Shown here one piece after another: positions 35,841-47,204 of a DNA stretch of 64,000 nt. This DNA comes from Erythroxylum novogranatense. Lineage: Eukaryota > Streptophyta > Magnoliopsida > Malpighiales > Erythroxylaceae. The DNA lies in assembly GCA_029891385.1 (NCBI GenBank), contig JAIWQS010000236.1, positions 1,351,501 to 1,415,500 of the forward strand, written 5' to 3'. Both the position numbers and the translations under genes were made by a program. Each line of letters begins with the position of its first letter. Within the stretch, counting starts at the first letter, position 1. The notes below the pieces were generated by a model. That model saw nothing but the letters and a program-made list of their open reading frames with translations. It had not been told where the DNA came from and searched no databases.

Positions 35841-36003
35841 ATTAAAGCTTATACTTGCTAACTTACTTTGAATATGTTACAAGATGATGCACAAGCTTGC
35901 TTGGTTAGATTCTCTTTAGGGATTAGTCCTTTGAATTATATTTCTAGTTTGTACTTTTGTTGTAAACTTTCTTTAATTGAATATATCAACTTTTATTAGA
36001 AAA
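35841..36003 (+). mobile_element. 3' untranslated end of the second LINE
   Basis: After element F the LINE tail resumes: 'ttgtacttttgttgtaaact', 'ttattagaaaaaag'. The pattern is typical of plant LINE 3' ends. Confidence 0.5.
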
Positions 36004-37042
36004 AAGTTCCAACATATATATATGACTTAAATTTGCATTGAATATCATAATTTGTTTAAGCAAATAAACATAGTACAGAAAAGGCTGAAATTTTGATTTA
36101 GAGATAGAAAACAATGTCAAAAGAAGAGCTTGAGATCTTATAATCATGAATAGAGTGAGACATATGATTAAGCTACTAAATATATATAATTGGGAAAACC
36201 AATATTATATACTCTAATCGTCAACGATGGTAATGATAACATATGCATGTTATAGTGAAGAATGTGAGATTTTAAAAGATTAAGAAATAATTAAATTTAG
36301 ACAATCTTCTTAGAAAAGATTCACATTTTAGATAATACAATTGACATATTGAGAAATTCAATTACTATAAAAGAAAGTTCAAGCATTGTTTGGAATTGAT
36401 TAATACCTTAAAGTGTTATACGAGACTGAAGTCTAACTTATATATGATATATTCCCTAATGTAGGGACTGTTCTACACACATATATATATATATATATAT
36501 TTATATATATCATATACGCAGGTATGTAATATTGGAGTGTTTATGAAAAGTATATGTATTTCTTAAAACTCTTCAGGCGAATATGGTCTAACACACGATT
36601 GTATGCTGAAGCATATTCTTCTTTAAAATGCAGAGGTGAAAATACTTGGAAGAACATAGTTGCTATACAGGGATGCTGGTGTGATGGAGAATTTTTGAAT
36701 ATACAACCTATGTCTATATACAAGTAAATATAATGAGATACTTAATTTGAAATACATAAATATTAATACATGTATTTAATTTTAAAAGAAATAATAAGAA
36801 TATGACTCATCTTATATTTTTTAAGTAATTTAATATCTCAAAGAATTCTAGGACTTATTAGGCTATACTGATTAAAACGGAAATGATATTATTTTATTAT
36901 TCCGGGTAACTTTTTATTATTTCGAAATGCCAAGCTGCTTCATAAATGTAGAAAACCATAACATCGTCACTTATAAGTACAACAAAGACAAGTAGCGAAA
37001 ACTACCTATTGCAAATCAATAATGAAATGATATGAAGATTGT
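36004..37042. other. Intergenic, with one unassigned short frame
   Basis: An (AT)n run lies at 36479-36510. A 60-codon minus-strand frame at 36541-36723 ('HPCIATMFFQVFSPLHFKEE') has ordinary-looking composition in AT-rich surroundings but no recognised homologue and no partner exon; it may be a captured exon. The rest is the 3' flank of BAHD copy 3. Confidence 0.35.
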
Positions 37043-38352
37043 TTAATGTTTGTGCTTAGGAGATGTAAACGCAGTCAGCTCACCATCGGCTTCAAACTTA
37101 GTCATCTCTCCCTTTGTCAAAGTAATCCATAACTCTATACCACCACCTTCTTTGGAGTCAAAAAAACCTACAAAATTACCAAACGAACCCCGTGTAGAGC
37201 TCACCCACTCTGGCTTTCCCCATCCAAAGTCGATCTCATATATTGAAACCTGCAACAACTTGAAAAGTCAACATTAACCATCTCCTTTTATCATCCTCTC
37301 GAACTCTCTTTAATCATATCAAAATATGTGTTCCCGGATTGCAGATTCTTCACGTACTCTGCGTTCAAGTTCACCAATGTTTCTCTCATTTTCCTAACCA
37401 CGAAATCGTCACATGACGATTTCTTATTGTTGTCTACCATGTTTACTAGTTCGGGATCTAGTACGAGGTTCCCGAATTGTTGCTCCGAGAATGGCAGGTT
37501 CATCCTTGGACGCAAGTTCACTGCATGACTGGCTGTGATGACTTTGTCTCTACTTCCTTTGATTTCCGTGACGGTCATGATCTTGCTCCATGTGTAAGCT
37601 GTTAATGCTTCAACCCGTGTCGGTCGTATTGTCTCCTCGTTGATGTTGTCCCTGTAAACGTACCTGTCTCGGAGAGCTGATAAGCTTGAGGCATCGAAAA
37701 CAAACCTCTTAGTGACAAAATTTTTCCTGTTGTACACGTACCCACGGTCAAATTCAGGCAGGTTAACAGGTGCAAAGTACTTGGCAGAGTCGAAATGAGG
37801 GACGATTGTAGCGCTTCCTTCGCCCCGAGAAATGGCGGACCATGTTTGAAGGAACATAATTGAAGACAATGCATCACCCATTTTGTGACACATTGCAAAC
37901 CCTATCGTCATTCCTCCACAATCGAAGTGAGTGACTTGGACACAAGCAACCTCGTCACCAACATGATCCATGTCGAAAGGAAGCAACTTGTTGATGTCAT
38001 AGGAATTAGGAATTTGGAGAATATCTTGAATGTTGCACTTGGCCTTGGCTTCCACGAAATGGACCCCCTCATCGTTGCAGTCCACGTACTTGTTCTCTCT
38101 GAAACGTCCAGCCACCGGATAAAACATGGTCAAGGCCTCAGATAAAGACCTTTTAACTCTCTCGCAGGTTTCTTCTTTTTTTGTGCTATTGTCACTTGCA
38201 GGATAGTAGAAGATCCAGGGCATGTACATTGTAAGCATCATTTGATCGATGCATGAGAGTTGGTGATATCGGCTTTGTTGGGCTGTGGGAAAAGATGGTT
38301 TGACTAGATCTTGGCAGAGTACTTCCACTTCAAACTTCATGTCCTCTGCCAT
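37043..38352 (-). pseudogene. BAHD acyltransferase copy 3, 3'-end deletions
   Basis: From MAEDMKFEVE (ATG 38352; an upstream ATG at 38409 precedes the TATA box) the frame is open for about 350 codons with HKMGD at residues 156-160. Compared with copy 2 it then loses one base in the AGGTCTGAG region (about 37306), two bases in GGAGAGATGG (about 37284) and one more just before the IYEIDFGWG block (about 37246). The frame therefore terminates after 'DMIKESSRG', and DFGWGKP with the KHKH C-terminus lies in another frame (37043-37258). The product would lack the structural DFGWG motif, so activity is unlikely. It is the inverted partner of copy 2. Confidence 0.85.
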
Positions 38353-38391
38353 TGAAATGAAGGTTATGGAAATTCTATCTTTAAGCGGGCC

Positions 38392-38397
38392 TTTATA
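38392..38397 (-). promoter_or_regulatory. TATA box of BAHD copy 3
   Basis: TATAAA on the minus strand, 40 nt before ATG 38352, in the same context as copy 2 ('tttataaaggcccgctt'). About 70 bp further upstream is also conserved between the two copies. Confidence 0.5.
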
Positions 38398-38469
38398 AAC
38401 TAAGTGCAAATTAATTAATGGTTTGTTGAATTAAGACTAGGACCATAAAGAAACACTAATTAATTACAC

Positions 38470-39689
38470 AATGATCCGCTTCTGCCTTATTGATATGCAT
38501 ATAAGTCTTGCCTAGTTTCAAATTCCCTACCAAAACCTGTAATAACGTAAGCTTTTCTTTCTTTTCTTTTAAGTTTGGCTCTACCGGTAAGTGATGGTCA
38601 TGATTATGTTTGCACTTCAAGATTATGTTCCTTTTTGGTGTCTGTTAATGTGTTTACTCCTAGATTGTGACTATGAAAATGAATTGAAGAACTTCAGATT
38701 AACGCATTACTTGTGCGTTCTTCATATATTATAAATCTATAATTATAACATATTACTTGAAAGCTAGCTCTTATGATTATCATAAATATGATATTTGTAA
38801 TTTGGAAGATATTATAATTTGTTTCGTGTATATAAAACGCTGAACGTAGATTGAATATTTTATTTAAAATGTACTAAAAATAAAGGGTCTTGTTAATAAA
38901 AATAAAATTGGTAGATAGGCCCTTTGCTTTTGAGAGAAGTAATATAACTCATAGATTGATTATTGAAATGATGTCCACAATGACGACTGCATCTTTAATA
39001 ATGCCATCTGCTTTATTTCAAAGAATTGTTGATAACTTGCTCTCTCATATCGAATAACGACGAAAGAATATCATCAAAAATATTAAAATCTTGAGTTAAT
39101 TTTATTTTCTTATTAACCAAAGAATATGAAATTTATTTTTAGGTGTAATAAATTTTAATTATACATTATAAACGTACTCACTTTTATACGATATTTGTAG
39201 TATTCATTTAAGGCAGAAAATTACGAAAACAAAATAAATAAACTTATATTATATATGGGTTGTCCGTTTCTTGATGGTGGAAATGAAGAACTTAAGATAA
39301 GAGCTTGGTCAAATTATTTATCTAACAATTTTATACAAAGTTCAAACGTATGAGCACTCAGATTATTATAAATTACTGACGAAGATTTTCATTTCTTGCA
39401 TGTTACTCAAACTTTCTACATATATTATACTATAATGTCAGTAATAGTGGTATGAAATGAAGAACTTGGGATAAGACTTTAATTCTGTTTTATATGCACG
39501 TAAATAACTATAAATGTATATATTTTAAAATAAAATTTAAATAGTGAAATATTTATTATTATAACTTGAAGAATAATCGTCATTTTTATTATAATATATA
39601 AATGATTAAATATAATAATTAAAAGCCCTTTTGTACTTATCCAAATCTAAAAATAATTAAAGGTTCTATTGTATTAAATCTAAAAATAA
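38470..39689. other. Upstream flank of BAHD copy 3
   Basis: AT-rich with no gene. Contains the block shared with 29885-30340 (about 38870-39130) and words shared with the 3' flank of BAHD copy 2 near 25175 and 25085. Confidence 0.45.
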
Positions 39690-39912
39690 TATATTGTACG
39701 TGGCGCTTCTTCGTATAGGTGGAGAAGAAAGGACGGAGAAGAAGGTAAAGGAGACATAGGAACTCGTAAATGACACCGTAAAAGAGGATGCATATTGTCA
39801 TCGAAAAGAGAAGTAGATGATGAAGGTGTGAAGTTTAGCAAAAGGAAAGATAGACTCATCAAAAGAAACATGCCTAGAGATAATGATTTTATGAGTTGAC
39901 AAGTCAAAACAT

Positions 39913-40716
39913 TTATATCCCTATGATTAATGGATATCCCAAGAACACACAAGGAGTAGAACGAGAATGAAGTTTATGAATAGTAGGTAATGGAGCTAGA
40001 GGAAAGCATAAACACCCAAAAACCCTTAAGTGATTATAGGAGGGAACCCGACTATAAAGAAGAGATGTTGGTGTAGAAAAATCCAAATTTTTGTGGGGAA
40101 GAATGTTTATAAGATAAGTGGCCATTTGCAAAGCATGATGCCAAAATGAGAAAGGCATAGAGGATTGAGAGAGAAGAGTTCGGACCATATTATTAATAGT
40201 ACGAATCTTACGTTCTGCTTTTCCATTTTGGGAGGAGGTATAGGGACATGAAAAACGAAAAGACATACCATTTGTAGAACAAAACTGCCGAAAGGAAGTA
40301 TTATCATATTCCTTTCCATTGTCACATTGAAAACACTTAATTGGGTTACCAAATTGAGTTCTAATGAAGACACTAAGAATAGGAGAAGTCCACACATCAC
40401 TATGTATAATATCAAAAGGCATAAGAGTAGCAGAATGAGAATCTAAAAATGACAATCGTACTTGTTTCCCAAAAACACAAGAATGACAGAATTTGGAATT
40501 GGAAAAATTACAATCAATCATTTTATTTCTATGGAGAGATTGCAAAAGAGGAGGCCCAGGATGTCCCAATCTACGATGCCAAAGATCAGAAGACAAAGCA
40601 ACATAAGCCAACGGAGAAGACGTAGAAAGACTTTTAGGTGGACTGCTAGGAAAAGGATAAAGGTCCCCAACGATATCACATCTCATGAGAAGAATCCCCG
40701 TCCATAAATCCTTCAT
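39913..40716 (-). pseudogene. Copia A pre-integrase and integrase core
   Basis: 267 codons open. 'LWHRRLGHPGPPLLQSL' is the GAG-pre-integrase signature, then the zinc-binding 'CHSCVFGKQVRL'. 'DIIHSDVWTSP' is the first catalytic Asp region, 'QCDNGKEYDN' the second, and 'SQNGKAERKIRTI' the Glu region. Between SP and 'VFIRTQFGNPIK' roughly 25-30 residues normally present in the core are deleted, so the enzyme is inactive although the frame is kept. The adjacent protease remnant (40923-41108) reads 'LGATSHMTSS' where DTGATSHM is expected, losing the catalytic Asp. Confidence 0.85.
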
Positions 40717-42228
40717 GTAAAACCCAAAAGGATCAAACTCAAGAAGAATGTAATTATCAATAGTAAACCGACGATCGACACTAGGTTTTTAATAATTTTA
40801 GGTGCATGAAGAACATTGGATAGTTTGAAAGGAGGATGTGGTGGGAAATATATGTTCGACCATAACCGAAATTGGTAATTTCATCCACTACTAACTATAA
40901 TGTCATTATTATTATCGCCAAATTAAAATAAGACGAGAGAGTACCAAGATGAGGTCATATGAGAAGTAGCTCCCAGTCCATGATCCAATTTTCTTCGTGG
41001 AGGATTAAGAGTCATAGTCGCATAGCAAAGATCAATATCGTAGGAGCATAACCGAGGAAGAAGTCCGAGCAAGATAAGCTTGTCATGGTCTAGACCCAAG
41101 AATGCCAAAGTTATCTAGCAGGAGGTCGTGCCCATGTGGAAGTCGGATAAGGGCAAGGTGGTGGTGCACCCCACGCTTGTTGTCCCCATGCTTGCCAAGG
41201 AGGATAAGACGGCCAAGGATAAAAATATGGCTGATGTGGTTGTGAAAAACCTTGAGCAAATCTGTGACCAGTCGGTTGAGTGTTGCCTTACCGAGAACCA
41301 GAATTCGAATTATTATTCGAATTATTATTATTATTTCGACCTCTGCCTTTTCCGTTGTTTCCCCGTCCACGATTATTATTATTATAGCGAGACTGCCCTT
41401 TTTGCTGTCCAGAGTTTGGACGTGGAGCAGTGTTGGAATTATCATAATTCGAAACACGAGAGGAAGTGAGATTCTCCTCGGTAATTCCAGTAGTAAGTAA
41501 GGTTGTTCCAGCTACAGCAGATGCAGTGGCTGCTTGCTTGGCTCATGCGAGTCTCTTCAAGAATTAATTTAGAACGCGTTTCATGTAAAAGAGGCAAGGA
41601 TCACTTTGTGAATTATTGTGGCAACACCATCATAGCTTCATTCAACCCCGCAATCAATTGAAGGACTAACCTTTGATTAGAAATGGAGCACCAACACTTG
41701 AGAGCGATCGAGAGCATTTTAAGCTCGACAACAAGCGATACATTCGAAAATCATCTAGAAGAACATGAGAAAATTGATTTTCCAAATATCTGCACGGAAA
41801 TTCTTATTATCCCGAAAATGTTTTCAATCGCCCAAGCCCGGCATGCGAGAGAATCGTTCGAGAATAGTATTCAGAGATCAATCGAGATCGCTCCATAGAT
41901 CCATTGAAATCTTGTGGCATCCATTGAGACTTCAATTTCGGATCAACTCTGAAGCTTCGTGTTTACTCTTTTCCTTTATCGAAGTTGTTGACGAAATAAT
42001 GAAATCAATCACTTTGTAGGTTCAAGAATGGATTTTAAAAGCTCACCAAGAGGAATACTTCCTTTTTCCATCTCAAGGTGATTGGAATAAAATTCGAATA
42101 TTATTAATGTACCAAAGCCGGATGGAACTCATGTTTGCCCGCCATAGCTAAAAGTAGAGAAGAAGATAAAGAAGATTTGAGGAATTTAGGGTTCAGAAAA
42201 ACAGAAGGAAGAACGGCTGTGAGGTTAG

Positions 42229-42241
42229 GGCTCTGATACCA
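42229..42241 (-). other. Primer-binding site of copia A
   Basis: TGGTATCAGAGCC on the minus strand, a perfect match to the initiator tRNA-Met 3' complement. Confidence 0.85.
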
Positions 42242-42365
42242 TATAGGAAATTATCCTCCCTTCTATTGATTAGAATCACTATATACATCAGGTAGTGTAG
42301 ATAATTACAAATATATCACTAAGCTCACTATAATTACAAATATACCAATATACATAGTCTAATGA

Positions 42366-43413
42366 TTTGATTGAGTGAACTTAAGATGAATTTAATTATT
42401 TTAGTTAAATTAAATGTAGATTTTAAAGACAAATTAGAAATAAGAATAATCAAAAGATAACTATCCAACATATTCAAAGTAAGAAATCCTTTGAGAGTCG
42501 ACTCTAATATTTTAATATATCATTGTCGCATCAATAACATTACATCAACTTTCACGCCTTTAACAAAATTAATTACAGAAAATTTTCATAAAATATAAAA
42601 TAACAAAGTGAAAAGCCAAAATGGTCTCAGCAGACACAGATAATAATCAAAGGGCGTGCATGACATCTAGCGTCAATTATGATGTGGGTGACCAATTCGC
42701 GATGGCCGGTGGCTTAGTGAGTCAGACTTGGTATGATCAACAAAAGCGACACAATCAATGCAAAAAGTTAAGTCTTCACTAATGTAGAAAACAAAGGCAA
42801 TTTCACTTCTTATGAACCCAAAAGATTAAAAGAATGAGAAAAGGAATCAAATGTAATAACATTGCAATAATAACAATAAAAATTTTCTCATGCACAAATT
42901 TTAAAAGATCTAAATTTTCAGAATTCGCTCCTATTTAAAACCTAATTACATTACAATTAGAACTTAAGATTATAAAACAAAGTTTATAACCTAATTAAAT
43001 TGCAATTAGCACTGAAGGTTAAAAAAAAGATTAAGGGTATGTTTGACTTAATTGCAAATTTTTAGTTTATGTATTTGTTTTAAATTTAATAAATTTTATT
43101 TTAAATAATTTGTAAAAATTAGTTTCATTTTATGTAGTACTGTACTTTGTTGTAATTCCTTATCCATAGTCTCAAATTCCCAACTTTTTTTTGTATCAAA
43201 GTAATGCTTCTTTTGTACAACTCGTGGAGATTAACGATAGTGTCGTGATTGTATCTCATCCTTCAATTATGTTATTTAGGAGACAATGCTATGAATTTTA
43301 GAGCATTAATATGTAGATTTTGTTCAGGTCTCAATTATGAGACTTACCTGAGAATGGAAATGTTGATCCAGATGAGGAGACGAGATTAAAAGAAAATAAG
43401 TAAAAAGACTCTC
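42366..43413. other. AT-rich spacer between copia A and copia B
   Basis: No gene or repeat structure recognised. Confidence 0.5.
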
Positions 43414-43952
43414 AAGAAAGGAGACAATGGAGGAAGAAGGAAGTTCTCTTGTTGATTAAACTTTTGGTGTTTTTCCATACTCATACAAAAAGGAGGCTAG
43501 GAGAATAAATAGCGTACAAAAACCTAGGCTAGGCAAAACCTTAGGTGTCGTAACTATAGTAGTTACAACTGCAAGTTTGTTACGACCCTTTATGTGGAGA
43601 TGGGTCTTGGGCTTTGTAGTGGAACTTCCTTGTATGATCTTTTATCACACATACGAGTTAATGCCTTGCTAAGATTACCGGTAGTTACGACTACAAGTTT
43701 GTTGCGGCCCTTTATATGGAGATATGGCTTGGGCTTTGTAGTAGAACTTCCTTGTACGATCTTTTATGACACATACGAGTGATATGGCTTGGGCATTGTA
43801 GCAGAACTTCCTTGTACGATATTTTATCACACATACGAGTTAATGCCTTGTTGAGATTACCAGTACCATCACATTCTTTTATTATTAGAGGATCATCCTG
43901 AACTCCATCATCCTTATGACTCCCTTTCTCCTTATAGCTCTATTCTTGGACA
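43414..43952 (-). mobile_element. 3' LTR of copia B, expanded
   Basis: Matches the 5' LTR (49361-49710) end to end but is 539 bp rather than 350 bp because of internal tandem copies at 43561-43861. Confidence 0.8.
43561..43861. repeat. Tandem amplification inside the copia B 3' LTR
   Basis: The segment containing 'cttgggctttgtagt', 'aacttccttgta' and 'acacatacgagt' occurs three times (43561-43681, 43682-43780, 43781-43861) against once in the 5' LTR. The last two share an exact 60-bp unit spacing (43721-43780 and 43781-43840). A 62-codon open frame over it is a by-product. Confidence 0.8.
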
Positions 43953-44995
43953 CTTGACCTCCCACAAACTATAATGAGTTTCAAGGCAAAGTTTGTTGCG
44001 TAACGATAAGAGAGAGCCTTTGGACTGTGGTTTTGTGAAGATGTTCGCAAGTTGGTACTACGAAGGAATGTGACAGGTAAGTAGTAATCCCAACGCAACA
44101 CACTCTCGTACTTAATGATAATCGATCTTGATGTGTTTGGTATGTGCATGAAAGATGGGGTTGACAGTCATGTGAAGAGAACTGAGATTGTCACGTTATG
44201 ACATTGGTGGTATAGAAATGAAGATGTCACAATCTCGAAGTAGATAGGACAGTCAAGTTAGCTTTGTTGTGGTATGAGCCATGGCACAATACTCTACTTT
44301 TGTACTATGACAAGACACTATAGGTTGTTTCTTGGCACACCAAGAAATGAGGTTGCGTCCGAGAAAAGTGCAGTAACTTGTGGTAGAGTGACGTATGATA
44401 GGACAACCTCCCTATTTTGATCAGAGAAAGAACACAGATCAAGTGTAGAGTTTGCTGTAAATTGCATACCAAAGGCAAGTGTTCCTTTGATATAATGCAA
44501 GATGCGTTTGACTAATGATAAGCTAAAGAAAGTAGGGATTTGAGAAAATTGTGCTGCAAAATTTACCGAGAACACAATGTCAGGTCTAGTGAATGTGAGA
44601 TATTGAAGCAAGCTAATGAGAGTGCGGTAGTGTGTTGGATCATCGAGAGCAAGGCTCTTGGCCAACTGAAAATTTTGGAGGACATCAGTGTATGTAACAA
44701 CTTGCAATTGGTCATATCCACCTTGTCTAGTATGGTGGAAGTGAAATGAGATTGAAGTAGCAGGAAACCACTTTCATTATGTATAAGTTCAAAACGTTCT
44801 AAAGAGCCATCAGCATGAAGTTTGGTCTTATAGACCCATTTGCATCCAATAACATGCATGTAAGGTTGTCATTCGACGAGTGTCCAGGTGTTATTGTCTT
44901 GAAGGGCGTGAAGTTCCTCAACCATAGCATTGTACCAACCTTCATAATTGAGAGCGGATTTGGTGGAGTTAGGAATTCATGAAATGTGAGCATAT
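43953..44995 (-). pseudogene. Copia B RT ends and RNase H
   Basis: Reading down the minus strand: 'NAMVEELHALQDNNTW' and 'HVIGCKWVYKTKLHADGS' (start of RT), then directly 'ESGFLLLQSHFTSTILDKVD' (RT C-terminus). The catalytic RT core including the YVDD-type motif is deleted. It continues with 'LQYLTFTRPDIVFSVN', 'ILHYIKGTLAFGMQF' and the RNase H region ('CAKKQPIVSCHSTKVEY', about 44305), ending at the polypurine tract. The minus strand of 45000-45440 encodes the Pro/Ser-rich integrase-RT linker ending 'DIVKPNPRYAL'. Confidence 0.8.
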
Positions 44996-45491
44996 AACAT
45001 CATGAGTGCATATCTAGGGTTCGGTTTGACTATATCGGTGCGACGACAAGTGATCATAGGATGCACTGGTGGTGGAGTTGGAGCGAATGAAGGACCTAAA
45101 ATGTCAGAAGATGAACAATTAGAGGAATCTAAGGGAGAATCATTAGATACTGAAATAGGTGTAGAGTTGGATGAGTGTTATGGAGCAGATGGTGCCACAA
45201 CACCGGAGGACCCTGGGAGGACGTGCTTGACGGAAGGAGTCATAGCTACCGATGGTGAGGTTTCGGATGTTGTGTTGTGGTGTGATGGAGAGCTCGTCGT
45301 TGGAGACTCTGGTGAGTTGAGTGATGGAATTTAGAACTTAGGTGGCAGGATGTTGGTATTGTCGATTAGTGTGGGCAATAGTGGAGGAAGCTGCACAATA
45401 GCAGTTGAAGAGGAATATGATGTAGGTTCATGGTCAGTGAAAGGAATATTGTCGAGGAAGGCACTGGGAGGAGACGGTGAGAATTGTCCTT

Positions 45492-46090
45492 TTACGAAAA
45501 GATACTTTCGTCAAACTTGACATGACAAGACACGATGATTTTTCGAGTTTGAGGATGATAGCACTTGAATCCTTTTTGTCTCTCACCATAACCCACGAAA
45601 ATACAAAGAACCGATTTCGAGTTGAATTTTTTTTCCTTAGTATCCCACACATAACGATAACACCTGCAACCGAAAACACGAACAGAATCATAGTTAAGAT
45701 GTTTTATGTGAAGTTTGTAACATGGGATTTTGGACCCCAGAGCTAAAGAGGGCAGTCTATTAATTAAATAAATTACAGTGGCAAAAGACTCGGTCCACAG
45801 CAAATTTGAAACACCACTCTGGAATATTATGGTCATGCCATGTTTGCGAATGATGCGATGGTGTCGTTCTACACGACCCATTTGTTCTCATGTGTGGGGA
45901 CAGGAAAGTTGGTGAAGGATTCCGGCATTTTGAAAGTGAGCAACTAGCTTCTGATTGACGAATTCCCCTCCATTATCTTAGTGAAACACTTTAATGCGTT
46001 TGTCAAATTGGTGAAGAACATATTGTTCAAAAGTAAGGAAAACATTGACAAAATCACTCTTCGTTTTCATTGGAGTAAACCACATATAAC
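45492..46090 (-). pseudogene. Copia B integrase
   Basis: Reads 'FTPMKTKSDFVNVF', then 'DNGGEFVNQKLVAHF' with a stop just before the Asp, 'CPHT*EQMGRVERHHR' (stop inside the Glu region, Asn to Met), then a clean 129-codon frame with 'FATVIYLINRLPS', 'VRVFGCRCYRYVWDT' and 'CIFVGYGERQKGFKCY' to 45492. Integrase joins element DNA to the genome; this copy is inactivated by stops. Confidence 0.85.
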
Positions 46091-46510
46091 AAAAAAAAAT
46101 CATCGACAAACAGAGCATAATAATGAAAATAGCCAATAGAAGTACTAGGTGCAAGACCCCAAAGGTCGCAATGAATCTTCACATCATTAATATTATTTTC
46201 AGACAAAAGGAAGGAATGTTTAACAAATTTGCCTAAACAGCAACCAACACATAATTCTTTGTTTCTAACAAAAGACCCTACGGAAATATAACCATTTGAA
46301 GCTCAAAATTGTAAGCTAGAAAATTGAGGACGTTCGAGGCATTGATGGCATGTAATGTCACTAACAAACTTGGTGCGAGCAAGCAAAGTAGAGCGCGTTT
46401 TAAGGAGGACGTAAAGTTCTCCTTTACGTTGTTCTATTAAAAGTGTCTTCCCTGTTTGTCACTCCTTCACACACAAAAAATTTGTCAGTAAATTCACAAG
46501 AGGCATTATT

Positions 46511-46900
46511 TTACATGGTGAGTTGCCGAATAGAGAGCAAATTTCGTGTTAGTTTTGGAACTAACAAAACATCTTTAAAAAGTATTGTGTTCTTACCATC
46601 GCTAATGGGAATTTCACCAAGAAGTTGTATCTCAAACATAGAATTGTTTCCAACAACAACATAGTCATTACCAAAATATCTTTGAAAAGTGGAGAAAATA
46701 CCTGAGTTGTGAGACATATGGTTCGACGCACCGGTATCTGCAATCCATTCAGTGTCTGGAAGTGAGGTGTCAAGAGCGAAGGCTAAAAGCGCTTGAGGAA
46801 TATCGAAGCTATTTCCTCCAAAATTATGTTGATAGTCCCAGCAAATCTTAGCAATGTGTCCTTGTTTCCCACAAAGTCGGCATGTTTCATTCTTGTACAA
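46511..46900 (-). pseudogene. Copia B zinc knuckle and aspartic protease
   Basis: 129 codons. CRLCGKQGHIAKIC is a perfect CX2CX4HX4C knuckle, followed by 'WIADTGASNHMSH', the retropepsin active site with DTG intact, 'LLGEIPI', 'VLLVPKLTRNLLSI'. The domain itself looks complete even though the element is dead on both sides. Confidence 0.85.
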
Positions 46901-47204
46901 CTCCCGCTCTTACAGAGTCATACGACAGCATCTAAGTGGTGGTGGCTTGGACTAGCCGCGATAATCACTGCATGAAAGACCAGCCTGCAGTTGACGTTGC
47001 TGCAGGAGCTGAGCAAGTCCGGCTAAGTCCTACTGAGTGGAAATTGGCTTGTTGAACAAGTAGTAGCAAGATAGAGTCCTTTACCTTGCGACGAGAACTT
47101 CAGCTGCGTTGGATTAGATACGGAAAAATTTTGACTACTTGCCTTATCAGATCGATAGTTTCACTATGCAACGAATGCATAGTTCGAGCCACCATTGTTT
47201 GAGA

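Larger units (their letters stand above)
39690..42365 (-). mobile_element. Truncated copia element A
   Basis: Minus-strand order: LTR remnant (42242 to about 42365), perfect primer-binding site (42229-42241), gag (about 42160-41100) with 'NFIPITL' near its start, 'ERFSRMAWAIENIF' and a C-terminal stretch rich in Asn/Gly/Arg (about 41290-41400). Then come a protease remnant (40923-41108), GAG-pre-integrase plus integrase (39913-40716), and the post-integrase segment that fades at about 39690. RT, RNase H and 3' LTR are missing. Several stops and frameshifts in gag. Confidence 0.8.

Noticed and set aside
43594..43782. 62-codon frame with internal repeats
   Set aside because: It arises from the tandem amplification in the copia B 3' LTR.
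45002..45334. 110-codon plus-strand frame, acidic and Gly-rich
   Set aside because: It is the antisense of the Pro/Ser-rich integrase-RT linker of copia B, which ends in the recognisable 'KPNPRYAL'.
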